From Ceratobasidium sp. AG-K (Eukaryota > Basidiomycota > Agaricomycetes > Cantharellales > Ceratobasidiaceae): a DNA stretch of 64,000 nt. The notes below the pieces were generated by a model that did no database searches, was not told where the DNA came from, and worked only from the letters and a program-made list of their open reading frames with translations. Of this stretch, positions 24,901-36,407 are shown in pieces. Position 1 is the first letter of the stretch. Each line of letters opens with the position of its first letter. The stretch spans positions 310,001 to 374,000 of the forward strand of contig JAWNGF010000016.1 of assembly GCA_037039685.1 (NCBI GenBank), in the 5' to 3' direction. The translations under genes were made by a program, and so were the position numbers.

Positions 24901-25422
24901 GTAATTTTTAGGCTAACGTTCACCTAGTGGTGGGTTGTTTGCATGCACAGTTTTGCCGCGGCGGTGATTCTTCTTATGGATCAATTCTATGCGCGAACTG
25001 CTATTGGGGGAGAAATGCCTACGCCTGCCGAGATGGAAACCCGCCGTCGACACATCCACCAAGCCACCCGACTACTGGCTACGGTTGGCGAGGTCAATGA
25101 CCTCGCAATGCGGTGTGCGCACGTCCTCGACATCTTACTCGACGAGGTTACTCGCAAGCGTGATGCATTTGCGCCACCCGACGTTCACCCGAGCCCATAC
25201 ACGCACCTCCCTCCTGTGGAGATTGGGCGCTTAGCCTCTGCAACTTGCCATCCAACCGATGCAGACCTCACAAGGTGGGTCGCTACTGGGCTAGGTTCAC
25301 TATCGGTCCCCGACGGTGAACTTCAATCAGCACCTGTTGGCGCCCGCGGGTTGTCTGCAGAGGTCGAGAAGTTCTGGACACGGGTATTCGAGTTGGATTT
25401 TCCAATGAACTCTCCAGAATGA
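21949..25422 (+). CDS. Zn2Cys6 fungal transcription factor
   Basis: Nuclear regulator of the Gal4-type zinc binuclear cluster family, nearly 1,000 residues. Exon 1 encodes an acidic, Ser-rich leader ending in the basic stretch PKKRRRR, a likely nuclear localisation signal. Exon 2 begins in the DNA-binding domain CTECKRRKIKCDRQHPCGPC, whose six Cys fit C-x2-C-x6-C-x5-C-x2-C-x8-C, followed by a short coiled coil (QRRVEALERGK). A long Ser/Pro/His-rich linker precedes the fungal-specific regulatory domain, recognised by RRVWWNIVFMDWYLSPMVG and the LDGNGWEYSAHFVAFAVRIA helix pair. All intron junctions keep frame. The target pathway is unknown. It converges on TYR1, but such neighbours are not evidence of regulation. 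Confidence 0.92.
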
Positions 25423-25702
25423 TAGGGGGAGATTCTTGACTTGGGGCTCGTTTTCTTGGGTAAACCGCTCCTCCTTTCCACGCCGGTTTCTTTTTCGCTA
25501 GTCGAGTTTGTCGTTATGGCTTCTTTCGCCTTATGTCACCTGGGGTGTACTTTTAATGTTTGGTTTCCGTTTCAGTCTCTGTCCGGCAATATCTTCGCTT
25601 ATAGTGTAATGTACTCGAGCCTGTACCCCTTATGCAATGCCACCCTAGTAATAATTTTATACGATTCAGTTTTATTTCAGCATATATCACGAAGTCAGTG
25701 TC

Positions 25703-27492
25703 CTAATTCGATGGAGGTGGTGGTGCGTTATCCAAGATGGTTTTAATCATTGTAGATCCCAGGGACGTGGCCTCGGGGAATCGGGGTTCAAAGAAGCTCT
25801 GGGTATGCTTGAATCTATCCTTGTATAGCTCGAAGCTTCCGAATGTAACACACTGGCTCCACCCACGGGCTGCGACGACGAATTCGAGGTCGTCGGATCG
25901 GTGCGTCACATCGTGCACGGCTGCGTTCAGGGCCGCGTCTAAGCGATCTTCCGAGCGGAACAGATATTCTGCAACGCCAATCCACATTCGGAAGAGCGGT
26001 GTGGCTGCAAGTGAAAGATGTGCGAAAGGGTCAATATTCAGCGCAGCCCAGCAATCCACCATTGCGAGCAGGGAGAGATGCGAATTACTGCCAGGCGGAC
26101 GAGAAGGGGAAGAATCAGATGGCCTTGAGGTGTGAGAAGATATTGATTGAGCGAGTGCTTCTGGCGAGCTAGTGGTAGGTTCAGCATGTGACATGCCGAA
26201 CTTATCTAGGACGTCTTCGCTGAGCAATATTGGTGTAACTCTTCGATGAGGGCCAAACAGGCTTCACGAGCTTTATACACTCGGTCTCGTAGTCCCTGAG
26301 AATCACCCGCTAGCATCAGCTTGAATAACTCCGTTGTACTAGTCGAATATTGTTGAATCATGTCGCGAGCTGCAGGATTCAGGATGGCGAGCCCAGCATA
26401 GACGTGCCATTTGTTGGAGTAGATTCGGAGCATGATGTTAACCTTCACAATCTCGATTCCCCGAACGTACAGTCCATGTTCCCAAGGGTACGATTGAGAA
26501 CAGCGCCATGCTGTACCCATGCTACGCGCGATTATAGTAAGTCACCCACTAGCGTGATCAAATAGGGCCGAAGGGGTACCTTAAGAATGCCGCATGGGTG
26601 ACAGCTTGCGTATTCGCCGTCACAAGATCATGATCTTCGTAAGATAGATACACAAAATGTGATTTGAAAGGCCGGAGGATATTTTCTACGAGATGTAGCG
26701 CCCAGTCCGGGCCACGGTGGCGGATGATAATCTGAAGAGATAACGTCAGCTACATGACGACGATTGCGATAGGACCGTATAAGACATACCAGGGGTTGGC
26801 CTTCCGGGGATACGGTTGGCCCATGAAGTGAATGACACGAGACGATGTGCACATCTTCGGGTAGGTATTTTTCAAACGCCTCACGTTCCGGTGTTTTAAC
26901 AGATGTTTGGCCCCCAACAATGGCTCCAACTTTGGTGGCTAATAAGAGGTCAAGTCCGGCTGAGATTGGCAACGCTGGGTCAGACTCCACGTACATGGTC
27001 CATATTCCGCTACTACTTTATCCATAAATTGGGCTTCGACAGCGTACATAATCCAATCTGCGGTTCGTGACACCCGATGTCCATCACGTAGTACGTTGAT
27101 TCCAGGAGAATCTGCCTTTTGTTAGATGAGATAGTGATTAGTTGCATTGCGGCTCACTTTTCATATCCTGAACTAACTGATCGTAATTCTCCGGTCGATC
27201 ACAGACATTTATCCTATACCGAATCAAATTCTATATGTCACGTTGGGGAAACCACTTACTTGGCCCACCCAGCAGCTGATAACACCTTTGCATACATCCT
27301 CCCCATCTCTCCCATGCCGATAATCCCAATGACCGGCTGGTCCTCCGCAGGCGCCTCAGGAGTAGCATCGAAACGCATGCTGGGTGTCTCAACAATGTAA
27401 CTTGGTACGAGGAATATGGAGCTGTTTGGCGAGGATTGGATTGATGTTTCAGCGTTGAAGTCCCCAATATAAGAGCTTTGGTTGCTTGTCAT
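25703..27492 (-). CDS. TYR1: Prephenate dehydrogenase (NADP+), tyrosine biosynthesis
   Basis: Converts prephenate to 4-hydroxyphenylpyruvate in the cytosolic tyrosine pathway. The N-terminal Rossmann motif is GIIGMGEMGRMYAKVL. Next come VSRTADWIMYAVEAQ, VGAIVGGQTSVKTPEREAF, the catalytic-region HSLHGP, TQAVTHAAFLSMGTAWR, VNIMLRIYSNKWHVYAGLA, and the C-terminal SHLSLLAMVDCW and DDLEFVVAARGWS. The order and spacing match yeast Tyr1 over its whole length. Four to five introns are supported. Just before SEDVLDKFG one base appears to be missing at a CC (plus strand 26232-26233), splitting the frame. Since both sides match the family closely, I annotate one gene. The start at 27492 is the first in-frame ATG and gives about 50 residues before the Rossmann fold. 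Confidence 0.94.
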
Positions 27493-27931
27493 GGTGAAGG
27501 GAACTCACAGTCAATCACTTGAACGCCCTTCTTGAGGCTATATTAATACGAGAGACTACACGCGATTCCTTCAAAGAGTGATTCACGAGAAACTGACAAA
27601 TACCCACGTTAAGGGCTGAATATTAGATCCGAGATGGCGAGTGAGTCCTAGTCGTCGACCAGCTCTATCAGTTAGCCGCTCAGTCACGTGGGTAAAGCCG
27701 CGTTACAAGCGCCAGAAACCCTGCTTAGTGGGGGGTATATCAGCCTTGCAGTAGTTTTCCGAAGACCTAAATCTCGTTTTCAGTACGTTGTTACCTTGTT
27801 TCATCGACTTATATTCTCCCCGAATATCCTATTTCGGATTCAAGTATCTGCTATCCTCCCGAGTCTCACCCAAAGCCCATTTGCCATGTCAAGTGCAACC
27901 ACGGCTACCTCCAAAGACGCCCACATCGTCA
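27493..27931. promoter_or_regulatory. Divergent intergenic region upstream of TYR1
   Basis: About 440 bp between the TYR1 start on the minus strand and a putative plus-strand start at 27932. It should carry the TYR1 promoter. No Gcn4-type or other operator was identified with confidence. Confidence 0.35.
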
Positions 27932-28394
27932 ATGGAGAGCCATTATTCTCTAAAATTTACTGACCAAGTGTACAATTCTGCTACAGGGAAATTGATGACA
28001 TATGTACCAGTGGCTGATACCCACCAGCTTGATGACGCGGGCTATGCTCAGTTTTTAGCGTCTATATCCTCGCTTCCCTCGGCTCAAACCATCCTGTCGA
28101 TCACACATGGTACATCTCACTTAATCTTTCGTTTTTGCTATGCGATACCTGCAATTGTTGTTATACGAGCAATCTTTGATCGGTCACCCGGCGCCCTGCT
28201 TGCCACGACTCAGGTATATAAATTCTCCTAACAAGATCCAAGAGTCTAAATGTACACGATCCTGCTATATCCTGACTTTTGGAGACTCACACCAATTGAT
28301 TGATGTCGCTCCGGATTACCCAGGCGAACACCGTAGCGTGCAGGATAATGGGAGCTCGTGTTCTACTTTGATATTAGGTCCGTACCTTCAATAA
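27932..28394 (+). CDS. Unidentified coding fragment
   Basis: An ATG at 27932 opens a 60-codon segment (MESHYSLKFTDQVYNSATGK to ILSITHG) that looks protein-coding in composition and ends at a possible donor near 28109. Later pieces (IFDRSPGALLATTQ before a GTATAT donor, and ILTFGDSHQLIDVAPDYPGE) may be further exons of the same gene, but the chain could not be completed and its end is uncertain. I recognise no family. An alternative start at 27885 in another frame stops after 26 codons. Confidence 0.3.
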
Positions 28395-28483
28395 AACTGG
28401 ATACACAGTAGGCGTGCATAAATATCCAGTGCGTCCCGTATTGACCAATGTTGTTCTTGCGCAATATCAGGTACTTACAGAAG

Positions 28484-28713
28484 CGGTCGAACACGCATAT
28501 ATCCACCTTTCCGAGCTTGTTCAGACGATACGGCGGTAGCAATCCAAGCGAAGGGTAGATATAGAAACCTAGTAGCAAATCCAACCCGTCATAGCCCCCG
28601 AGCCACGTAACATGGGTATTGTGGTTCTGCACTGGGCCCAGAAGAACATCCATGACCTGAATAGGATCGATCAAGCGTGCGCCTGATGTATTCAGGGGAT
28701 CAATCACTATCAC
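28484..28713 (-). CDS. Unidentified minus-strand coding fragment
   Basis: A minus-strand exon-like stretch reads through LLGPVQNHNTHVTWLGGYDG and FYIYPSLGLLPPYRLNKLGK and runs into a consensus GTAAGT donor near plus position 28484. The composition looks coding, but I could not find a start, an upstream exon or a family. It may be a relic of a gene whose remainder has been lost between 28.7 and 29.9 kb. Confidence 0.25.
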
Positions 28714-29993
28714 TGGTTCGAAGCGTAGGTCTCGGAGTCTCGATAATGGACTGCCAGTGCCAGGACTTAGCCCTCCTAATCAGCGTATCTGATAAGCGTT
28801 GGGTAGTAGGTAGCCTCAAGCCACAAGTCGGAATAATGGAGGAGCTCCCCTCCTGCTGAACAGATCGCATGGTAATTTATCTCGCTTCCGAGAAATGCCT
28901 AGCTAGCACGGCACGCCACTTATTGCGTGTCACTGCGCGTGTTCGTCCTACTCCTAAAGGGATAAGGCAACACGGAACACTCCGTCTGCGCAGGCGGCTC
29001 AGGTTGATCGGCCCGAGAAAGGAATTATTAAAGGGGATCAGCGTTCCCCTTATGGAGTAGTAAAAGATGTGCGCGGTCAACCGATATGTGTCCTAGACCA
29101 AGGCGACTACAGCATGCTCGTCACGCCCAACTTGACAGAGTCAAACGGTAATGCGATCGATCGACAGCTGTTATTGATTTTACAGTTCACAATGCGTCGG
29201 TTAGGATAAAAATTTAAATAACTAGAGCTTTCCCTAGTCGGGCACGCCCAACGCTCCGCAGAATGCGATGTGCGGCGGGAATCGGATTTCCAGCACGAAC
29301 TTCGGTTTGATGTCGATCCAAAGACCCCACATCAGCGTAACGGTAATATTCTTGCGGGGCAATGAGCACAACAGAGGACACGTAGCACTGGGTGATTGGT
29401 GGATGTCTCCAGTTATCCAAACGATATTGCATAAGTTATGTCCGCGCGGTTTGAGCATGTGGGCCCAGCATTGAAAGCACACGGAACAGCCGATTGCGAG
29501 CCCATCACTGAAGAAAGGATGTGGATAATCTCTCGAATTAACTGCGGCTATTGCTTCCTGGTCATCATAGCATATGGATGCCAGCAAGCGATAACTTCGG
29601 TTTTGAGAGCCAGAGAGCCAAGATGACCAGCACAAGGATCGAAGCATTCGGGGGAGCGGTTCTCAGATCAGACTTCGGTGGGGGAGGTTTTGCCCCGCGT
29701 TGAGCTTAAGTTTACAAGTACAGTGCCCAGCGCCAGAGGAAGGCTCGCGCACATGGCAGAGGAGTGATGCATGTGAAGACGACCTCGTGGGGAGCCCTGA
29801 CCAATGTGGCAATTTGCCTTTGTTGACGCGACGAGTCCGCCACTTCTTCTCCACCACCACCATAATAAATAGTAGTCTCGACGACTGTTTAATCTGCTCA
29901 CGACTAGACATTCTCATATAAACCAAAGTACGCCTAGTGATGATAATCTGACTGACACAACTTATCGCTGAACATCCGTTTTCGAACATGTAG
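28714..29993. other. Spacer, no gene recognised
   Basis: About 1.3 kb upstream of the LC8 gene with short frames on both strands and no recognisable motif. The right end includes the LC8 promoter. Confidence 0.4.
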
Positions 29994-30414
29994 ATGGCCG
30001 ACCGAGCCCAAGACACGTCCACCACTGATAACAATACCACCGCTAAGGCAATTATAAAAAATGTAGACATGTCGGAGGATATGCAACAGGAGTCTATCGA
30101 TATCGCCAACGCTTCTCTCGAAAAATTCAACATTGAGAAGGATATTGCTGCCCACATCAAACGCGAGTTTGACCGTCGCTACGGCACGACCTGGCATGTT
30201 GTTGTTGGGAAGAACTTCGGGAGCTATGTTACTCACGGTGAGTGCAATTGTGGCTTGGCATGCGACTGCGCTTGCTAACCTTGTTTTTTTCTAGAAACGA
30301 AACACTTTATTTACTTTTACATCGGCCCGCTCGCATTTCTGATCTGGAAGGTTTGTGTGCTAGTACTTCACCGCTCAACTCCGATTTCGCTAAAACCACA
30401 CCCAACAGTCATAG
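29994..30414 (+). CDS. Dynein light chain LC8 (DYNLL/Dyn2)
   Basis: Small dimeric hub protein of cytoplasmic dynein and many other complexes, 101 residues here. After a 17-residue polar leader the sequence follows LC8 almost residue for residue: [51 protein letters not shown], then [15 protein letters not shown], which forms the dimer and target-binding groove. Exon 1 ends near 30238, exon 2 starts after a TTTTTTTCTAG acceptor, and a final exon contributes only one codon (Ser) and the stop at 30412-30414. The N-terminal extension is slightly longer than in animal LC8 and could reflect an upstream-biased start choice. Confidence 0.95.
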
Positions 30415-31050
30415 ATGTCCTGCCTTCACGGTGGCACCTGGTACCACTCCCCCAGTCTGCGCGACAGTGCGTTGGCAGACACGGATAGTTTCCCAATATT
30501 TGCTTTCCTCCGAGCTCTATCCATGTTTTTCTGTCTGGTCCAATTGATAGGTTTTGTCCGTAATCAACACTGTTGCGGTCCCCGTGCGATCCATATAGCT
30601 GCAACTATTCCCGCAACCGGTTTCGTTATTTGTCGTTATCGTTATCAATGGCGTTGATCTTCGACCGGAGGCATACCGCGCGTGCGAGGGATTGCGCCGC
30701 ATGCACACATAATTTCCTCTCCTGGGAAGACGTCGGATAATAGCCATAGCACGTTGGATAAAGTCACAAGGTCTCGCGTTAATGCGTTCTGTAGCGCGCG
30801 CAAAGAAGACATTTACAACGTGGAAATATCGCGAAATTTGGTAGTCCGGCGTCGTGAGTGGCGAGGTCTTGGTATGAGCTCGGCCGAGCGTTACCGATAC
30901 AGGTTACTCGGCCCAACCAATAAACGCGCAATAATACAAGCACACGACAAATTCAAGTGGTTTACAAACTATATTACACTAATATTACATGGGTCCGATA
31001 GGTGGGAAACAATTATATTACAGAGGTGGCAGAGGATTGGTTGGATTCAG
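30415..31050. other. Intergenic between convergent LC8 and Axl2-like genes
   Basis: About 640 bp carrying the two 3' UTRs. An open frame at 30682-31191 is partly antisense to the Axl2-like 3' end and has no motif, so it is not annotated. Confidence 0.45.
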
Positions 31051-34000
31051 CTACTCCCATTCGACAACCTCCAAGGTCATCTTGGCTACGACTCGTTGTC
31101 CCTGTTGAGTTGTCTCAATGATATCCAACATGTGGGTACCCCGATGTTCTTTCAAGGGAACTCCCCAAATCTCAACATCACGCTGGTCTAGATCAATCCA
31201 TGCGGGAGCGGGCTTCCCATCTTGCTGGCGAACCGTTAACTCCGCACCACGAGCAGGAATCGTGTAGAACGGAACCGAGATGGCGAATGGGGCCCCGATT
31301 GGAATCCTCGTCTGACAAGTAGCCTTTTGCGTAGGGGCTGGTGCCTTGACCCGGTTATCCTGGTTGAGGTTCTTGACCGACAACGATCGACCAGCCAACG
31401 CTGGCGACTTGCTGGCTCCAACAAGAGGCGAGGGGTTCCCAACTGACGGAGTCAAGTAAAAGACCGCAGATTCCGTATCAGTTCCATCGCCTAGAGTCGG
31501 GACATAACGGATCCCAAGTGATAGACGCTGGTCCTGATCGATTTCGCCCGATTCACCGCTAGTTCGCGTCGAATTGGCGACCACTGCCTTTTGGGATACA
31601 TTCCGAACAGTGCTAGCGCCTGCGGTTGGAATAGGTGACACTTGCCTCTCGCTGTTGAGCTGACGAGCCGTGGTCGCCGCACCCCAGTAATATTCACACT
31701 TCCAGGCGAGGATGGGGAACTCAGGGGTTTGCTTGGCGTGGTGGAGCTGCTGGAGTCGACGGACGAACGCGCCACAGAACGGTCAACCGAGGTGGTACTA
31801 ACGACGGCTGGCAGTATCTGACGAGCGGCGGTGGCGATAACCGCAGCCTCCCTGAGCTCCATGCTAATCGTACCGGAAGAGCCTGAAGGAGGAAGGGCGT
31901 AAACGCGTGGTCGTTCAAATGCCTCCTATAAATCCAACCCATATCAGTAAACACGTAGACTTCTAGATATGATCATCCACATACGATCCGTTCATCCCGT
32001 GGAGGCAAAAAATCGGATCTCCGCCGTGGCACGCTAGTTAAGGAGCTCTCGTCCGACTCACTTGGCACCTGACTACTGCGGTCGGTCGTCACCTGCGTTG
32101 AGTTCTCGCACGGCGAATGTTCCCCCCAAGTAGTAGTTGCGGGCTTAGGCCATCCAAAGCTCCGCACGCTGTTCGATACCCCAGAGTTCGCGGCTGAGTG
32201 CTGGCCAGGCTTTTTGCTTGCGTCCAATGGTGATTCGCCCTCTGAAAGCAGCATGTGCGGTCCTAGCGTATTTTCGTCGTGATCGATCGGCGTCGGGCGA
32301 GATATCTGTGATATGCGGATTTTGCCAGACTGTGATCCCAAACTTTGATCTCCGAGTTTCCGTTTTGAGGGCGTCATCAGGCGCTGGAAAAAATGAACTT
32401 TTTTCATTGTGGCTGGCTTGCAATCAGCGTCCGAATCAGTTGAATGGGGTCGAATGAGGACAGAAACCGGGAACTTGTGCCCACTCTCTGAAGTGGCACC
32501 AGTGGCGTCGCTAGATCGACTCAATCCAATACTCCGAACCATCTGTTCCGAGGATCCAACGTGCTGAACGGCCACAGGGTCTCGACCTTTCCACTGACTG
32601 GAGTTCTCGTCGTCGTCGCGTGGTTCACGTACCCCACAGTAGTGTCGGCATATGGCGAGCAAGCAGCACAGGAGGATGGCGCCTCCAAGGACAGAGAAAG
32701 TAACAATGATGGCCGTCCTCGCCCGTTGACTCACATCGGCCCCATGCTTATGACCCCAAACCTCCGGTGCGGGCACCCCGTTTGAAGCAATAGATAGCAG
32801 CAAAGACATCGTTGAGACGGCGTGCGTTTCCATTTCGGTTGCATAAAATGTCACATTTACCTCGCCGTAGGATGTAGATCGCGGTACGAAGCCACTGAGA
32901 GTATCGTTGGAATGGCTGTACGCCAGCCACGATGATGCGACTCGAGGGGTGTATTCAGGAACGATAGTAGCCAACGTGGAATGTGTCCGTGAAATGTACT
33001 CCCGCAGTGAAAACGCCATAAACACACCGGGAGTCACGACCATCGGTGCAACTGGTGCTGATGCAAAGTACGAAGGAAACACGGCCAGGGTGATATTGGT
33101 ATCCACTGTGTCGTTGTAGTCGGAAGTGATGGAAACTGGTAGAACGAAGTCGGGCTGATCTATGGCCGACATTGGAGGCAGGCCAGATAGTATCCTTGCT
33201 GAGCTGTCGAACTTAACCCAAGGTACGGCTGAGGTATTCACGTCTACCTGGGATATGTTGGCAGCAACCACCGGCACCCCGTCGATAAACAGCCCGCCAA
33301 ACGTCCTAATCGAATGCGTGAATGGCGTGCCTCCAGTAACGTTTACCGTTTCCAGACCCTTGGTGCCGTCTACGCCCAGAAGATGTGTGCGTGGACCAAT
33401 GACCAGGTCGAACTGTTCATGGATTGCTCCAAACCCCCATCGGTCGCTTCCATGTAACACTATCGAGAGCTTGGGATTGCGATTTTCTGGTGGCGCCACC
33501 CCATCGAATGTCAATGACCGATTGTCGAATACGACCCAGCCGGGCAGCGGTAGCCCATCAGCTAAGGTAGCGTCGTAGTAAACATTACGTTCATCAGGAG
33601 TCGTAAAAGTAAAGCCATCAAAGCCAATACTGAATGACCATTTCGGAGGTACCCGCACACCTGCATTGGGAGCCGAAAAGGTGAAGCCCGATGAGATCGA
33701 TGGATTCCCTGGAACCAGTTGGGAGGTCAAAGGAATGTTGACGATAGGCGATGGAAGGTCAGAGACGCAAAGCTGAAAGTGGTCGCTCTGACCAAGCTGA
33801 TTTCGGAGACGCACGGTGGTTACTCCAACGTCCTCGGGGGCTGGGGTGCCCCTAAACGTGCCCGTGGCATTGTCAAAGGTGAGCCAATCGGGTGATGTCC
33901 GCAAGATGACAGAAAAGGAACTTTTGTTATCAAATGTGAGCGGAGAAATATTCCAGGAGTACGGTTGACCAGCGCGGGCAATGAGTGGGTGCTGCCTTGA

Positions 34001-34063
34001 CAGGGGGAGTGCAGCATGGACGGCAACTGGCAGAAGGACTACCAGCGCATTCGTGAGGCGCAT
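31051..34063 (-). CDS. Axl2-like cadherin-fold membrane protein (axial bud-site selection type)
   Basis: Type I membrane protein with extracellular dystroglycan/cadherin-like (CADG) repeats. The start at 34063 gives a clean signal peptide (MRLTNALVVLLPVAVHA). An ATG 13 codons upstream is less likely. Repeats are marked by DWLTFDNATGTFRGTPAPED, GWVVFDNRSLTFDGVAPPEN and VKFDSSARILSGLPP, the typical 'W-l-F-d ... l-x-G-x-P' pattern. A helix near residue 450 (TAIIVTFSVLGGAILLCCLL) spans the membrane. The Ser-rich cytosolic tail is followed by a conserved C-terminal globular piece (PARGAELTVRQQDGKPAPAW, VEIWGVPL). An intron lies at about 31929-31978. One base seems missing at CCCC (31682-31685), joining NITG to TTARQLNSERQ. 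In yeast, Axl2 marks axial bud sites through septins, so a role in polarity or septation here is inference. Confidence 0.82.
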
Positions 34064-35438
34064 TATGCAACTCAATCTACAATCCAAAAGGGAAGCGTTC
34101 AAGCCAATCTCTGAGCCTAAAGAGGGATGAACTGTGTGGTGAAAGAGTGTGGATCGTAATGAAGGAGGCTAAAACTAAACTTAGCAATCCTCCTCTCTAA
34201 AACAGCGCTATCCTCACAATTAGCTGTGCAAATCAACAGATTATGGAATTACGGTAGAAGCATAGGCTATGTGGAGATGTGAATGTCGAACAGAAACTCA
34301 AGGTCAAGGTAAGAAAGCAGGCTCACACATAGGGGCGAGTCCTCAAGGAATCTAGCGCTTAGCTGAGACTCAGGGCCCAGAGTATCTGTCGATCGTTGTA
34401 CTGTCCATCAAGTAGACTATAGATATTCTCCGTTGAAACGTTGATCCGCTAGTCCGCCCGTTATAGTAAAGGTATTAAACCAATATAGCCGAAATAAAAC
34501 GAGGCGTTCCTGATATTTTTTTATTTCCACAATCGAGTACGTGACTAATCCAGTGCATAGGGTATCCGATGGCAGATGCGAGTCTACATCGGTTCGAGAG
34601 CGACTTTTCGAATGGAAGACTGAATCAACGATCGATATTTACTACCGCTGATGCTATAGGTTTAGTTCAAAACGGGCGAAATTTCAGCCAAATTATCCAA
34701 CCCCTGCGAATGATCCGCAGGAGTTCCGTAAGAGTTCCGGAGCAGTTCCATACAAGCCATAAGATACATGCGCCCCAGATCACATAGTTGACGTTATCGA
34801 TATACCAGGAATAAATCAAGGATATTGCGGAGCTGTACCAGTTGAGACTACGCTTCTTATCTACTATTTCTTAGAGCTTGGGAGCAGAGACAAACCCTTC
34901 CTGTGTGCACGGGAGCAATAAGTCAAACTCGCAAGACTCGCCTCTCAAGATCGAAAACAAATTCTTTGCATACCAGTTGTCGATAACGATGAGGCGGAAA
35001 CCAAACGGGGATATCAACTCATATATGTTCAAATGAGAATCTGGCATCCGCATTCGACATACCAATGTCATCCAGGCAAGAGCGCCACTCGATCCACATG
35101 TTATAAGTCACCGGGGTAATGGAAACGCGAGGCTGACTTGTCAAGCATGTTGTTTATATTGAGTCCGTATACAATAATCGGGTTTGGAAATGAAAAAGAG
35201 CGTCCCAAAGATACCGATTCGTCGGAGTTGCAAGGAAATGGCGGAGGGGGAGAATGCCGACCATCTAGTGGCTGCTGAACTTTGAGCATACGTATAATCT
35301 ATCCTAAAGCAATTTCAGGGGGGGACGGAGCCGATTATGACGAGCTCGCGGGCATATTGTTGGGATAAAAACCAGCGGCCTCTCAGTCCGAAATGCTCAG
35401 CTTCCCATCTATTGAATTCACTCTTCAGCCATACTGCT
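34064..35438. other. Spacer, no gene recognised
   Basis: About 1.4 kb, AT-rich in places, with only short frames on both strands. It holds the promoter regions of the Axl2-like gene (left) and the cold-shock gene (right). Confidence 0.45.
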
Positions 35439-35700
35439 ATGTCGATCAAGTCCGGAACCGTGAAGTGGTTCAACGAATGTTTGTGAATATAATAAGTGCA
35501 TTTACTTATAAAGCCTGACGCGGCGTACAGCGAAAGGTTTCGGTTTCATCTCACAGAGCGACGGCGGTAGAGACGTCTTTGTCCATTACAAGTCGGTAGT
35601 AGGGGACGGCCATAAGTCTCTCTACGAGGGTGACCCGCTCGAGTTTGAGATCCAGGAGGGTCCGCAGGGATTGACCGCCATCAACGTTGTCAAGAAATGA
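35439..35700 (+). CDS. Cold-shock domain protein (bacterial CspA type)
   Basis: A 69-residue single cold-shock domain encoded by two exons, 35439-35478 and 35531-35700, with a 52-nt GT-AG intron inside the codon for Ser14. The protein begins MSIKSGTVKWFNESKGFGFI. RNP1 is KGFGFI (residues 15-20) and RNP2 is DVFVHY (28-33). It ends EGPQGLTAINVVKK, exactly the CspA layout and length. Such proteins bind single-stranded RNA or DNA and act as RNA chaperones. Free-standing CspA-like proteins are mainly bacterial, while eukaryotic cold-shock domains usually sit in larger proteins, so descent from a bacterial gene is plausible. The intron and lack of bacterial flanks argue against contamination. Confidence 0.92.
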
Positions 35701-36407
35701 CCGTCCATCGTGTGTGTTCTCACGATGATGCCGTATGCAATCCTTACTGACAGCCTTTGCTATTATCTCCAGCGTATTTCCACTGGTTGTGAAAGCCTGA
35801 ATGCAATGTATCGCAATATCGTCTTTAGCCTTTTTGGGTTATCTGCTCAGGACATAACGCTTGATGAGCGGAGCGGCGTTTCAGATCATGAGTGTTGTGT
35901 TTTTAATATTTATTCGCCGGTGTTTGTATCCCCTGTCATATATATTATAATGCCCTGATAACTCGTGTCGAACAAACGAGAGTTCCTAACGTGCCATTTA
36001 TCGGAGTTCATTTATAAATTACATATCATGTCACTGTTAACTCATTCGGCATAGTCCGATTTCAATCTGCCTTTAGAAATTGTGGCACATTTAGTGTGCG
36101 CCACCTGACGCCGGGTCCGGCACTGGTAGCGTCAAACAAGATTATCAGTATACCCACTAACTATGTTTGACTTGATCAGTCTACGAGGAGGCAAAGTGGG
36201 ACCACGCTGGTGGGACGAACTAGGCACACGAACGGTCTTTCCTTCATTCGATCGACGCAACGTGGTGTACATTGACGTTTAGAAATTCAGGCAGAGAACA
36301 TGGCCCACTAGCTCAAGCCTGGTAGAACAAGGGAAATGCGACGCTTGGACAATGTAACATTATTACAGCGTATCAGTTATATGTCTACATGAGGGCGACA
36401 GGATGAT
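35701..36407. other. Intergenic between convergent cold-shock and Fap1-like genes
   Basis: About 700 bp, AT-rich to about 36060, with the two 3' UTRs. No further gene was recognised. Confidence 0.45.

Noticed and set aside
30682..31191. A 169-codon plus-strand ORF
   Set aside because: Partly antisense to the conserved Axl2-like C-terminus and lacks any motif.
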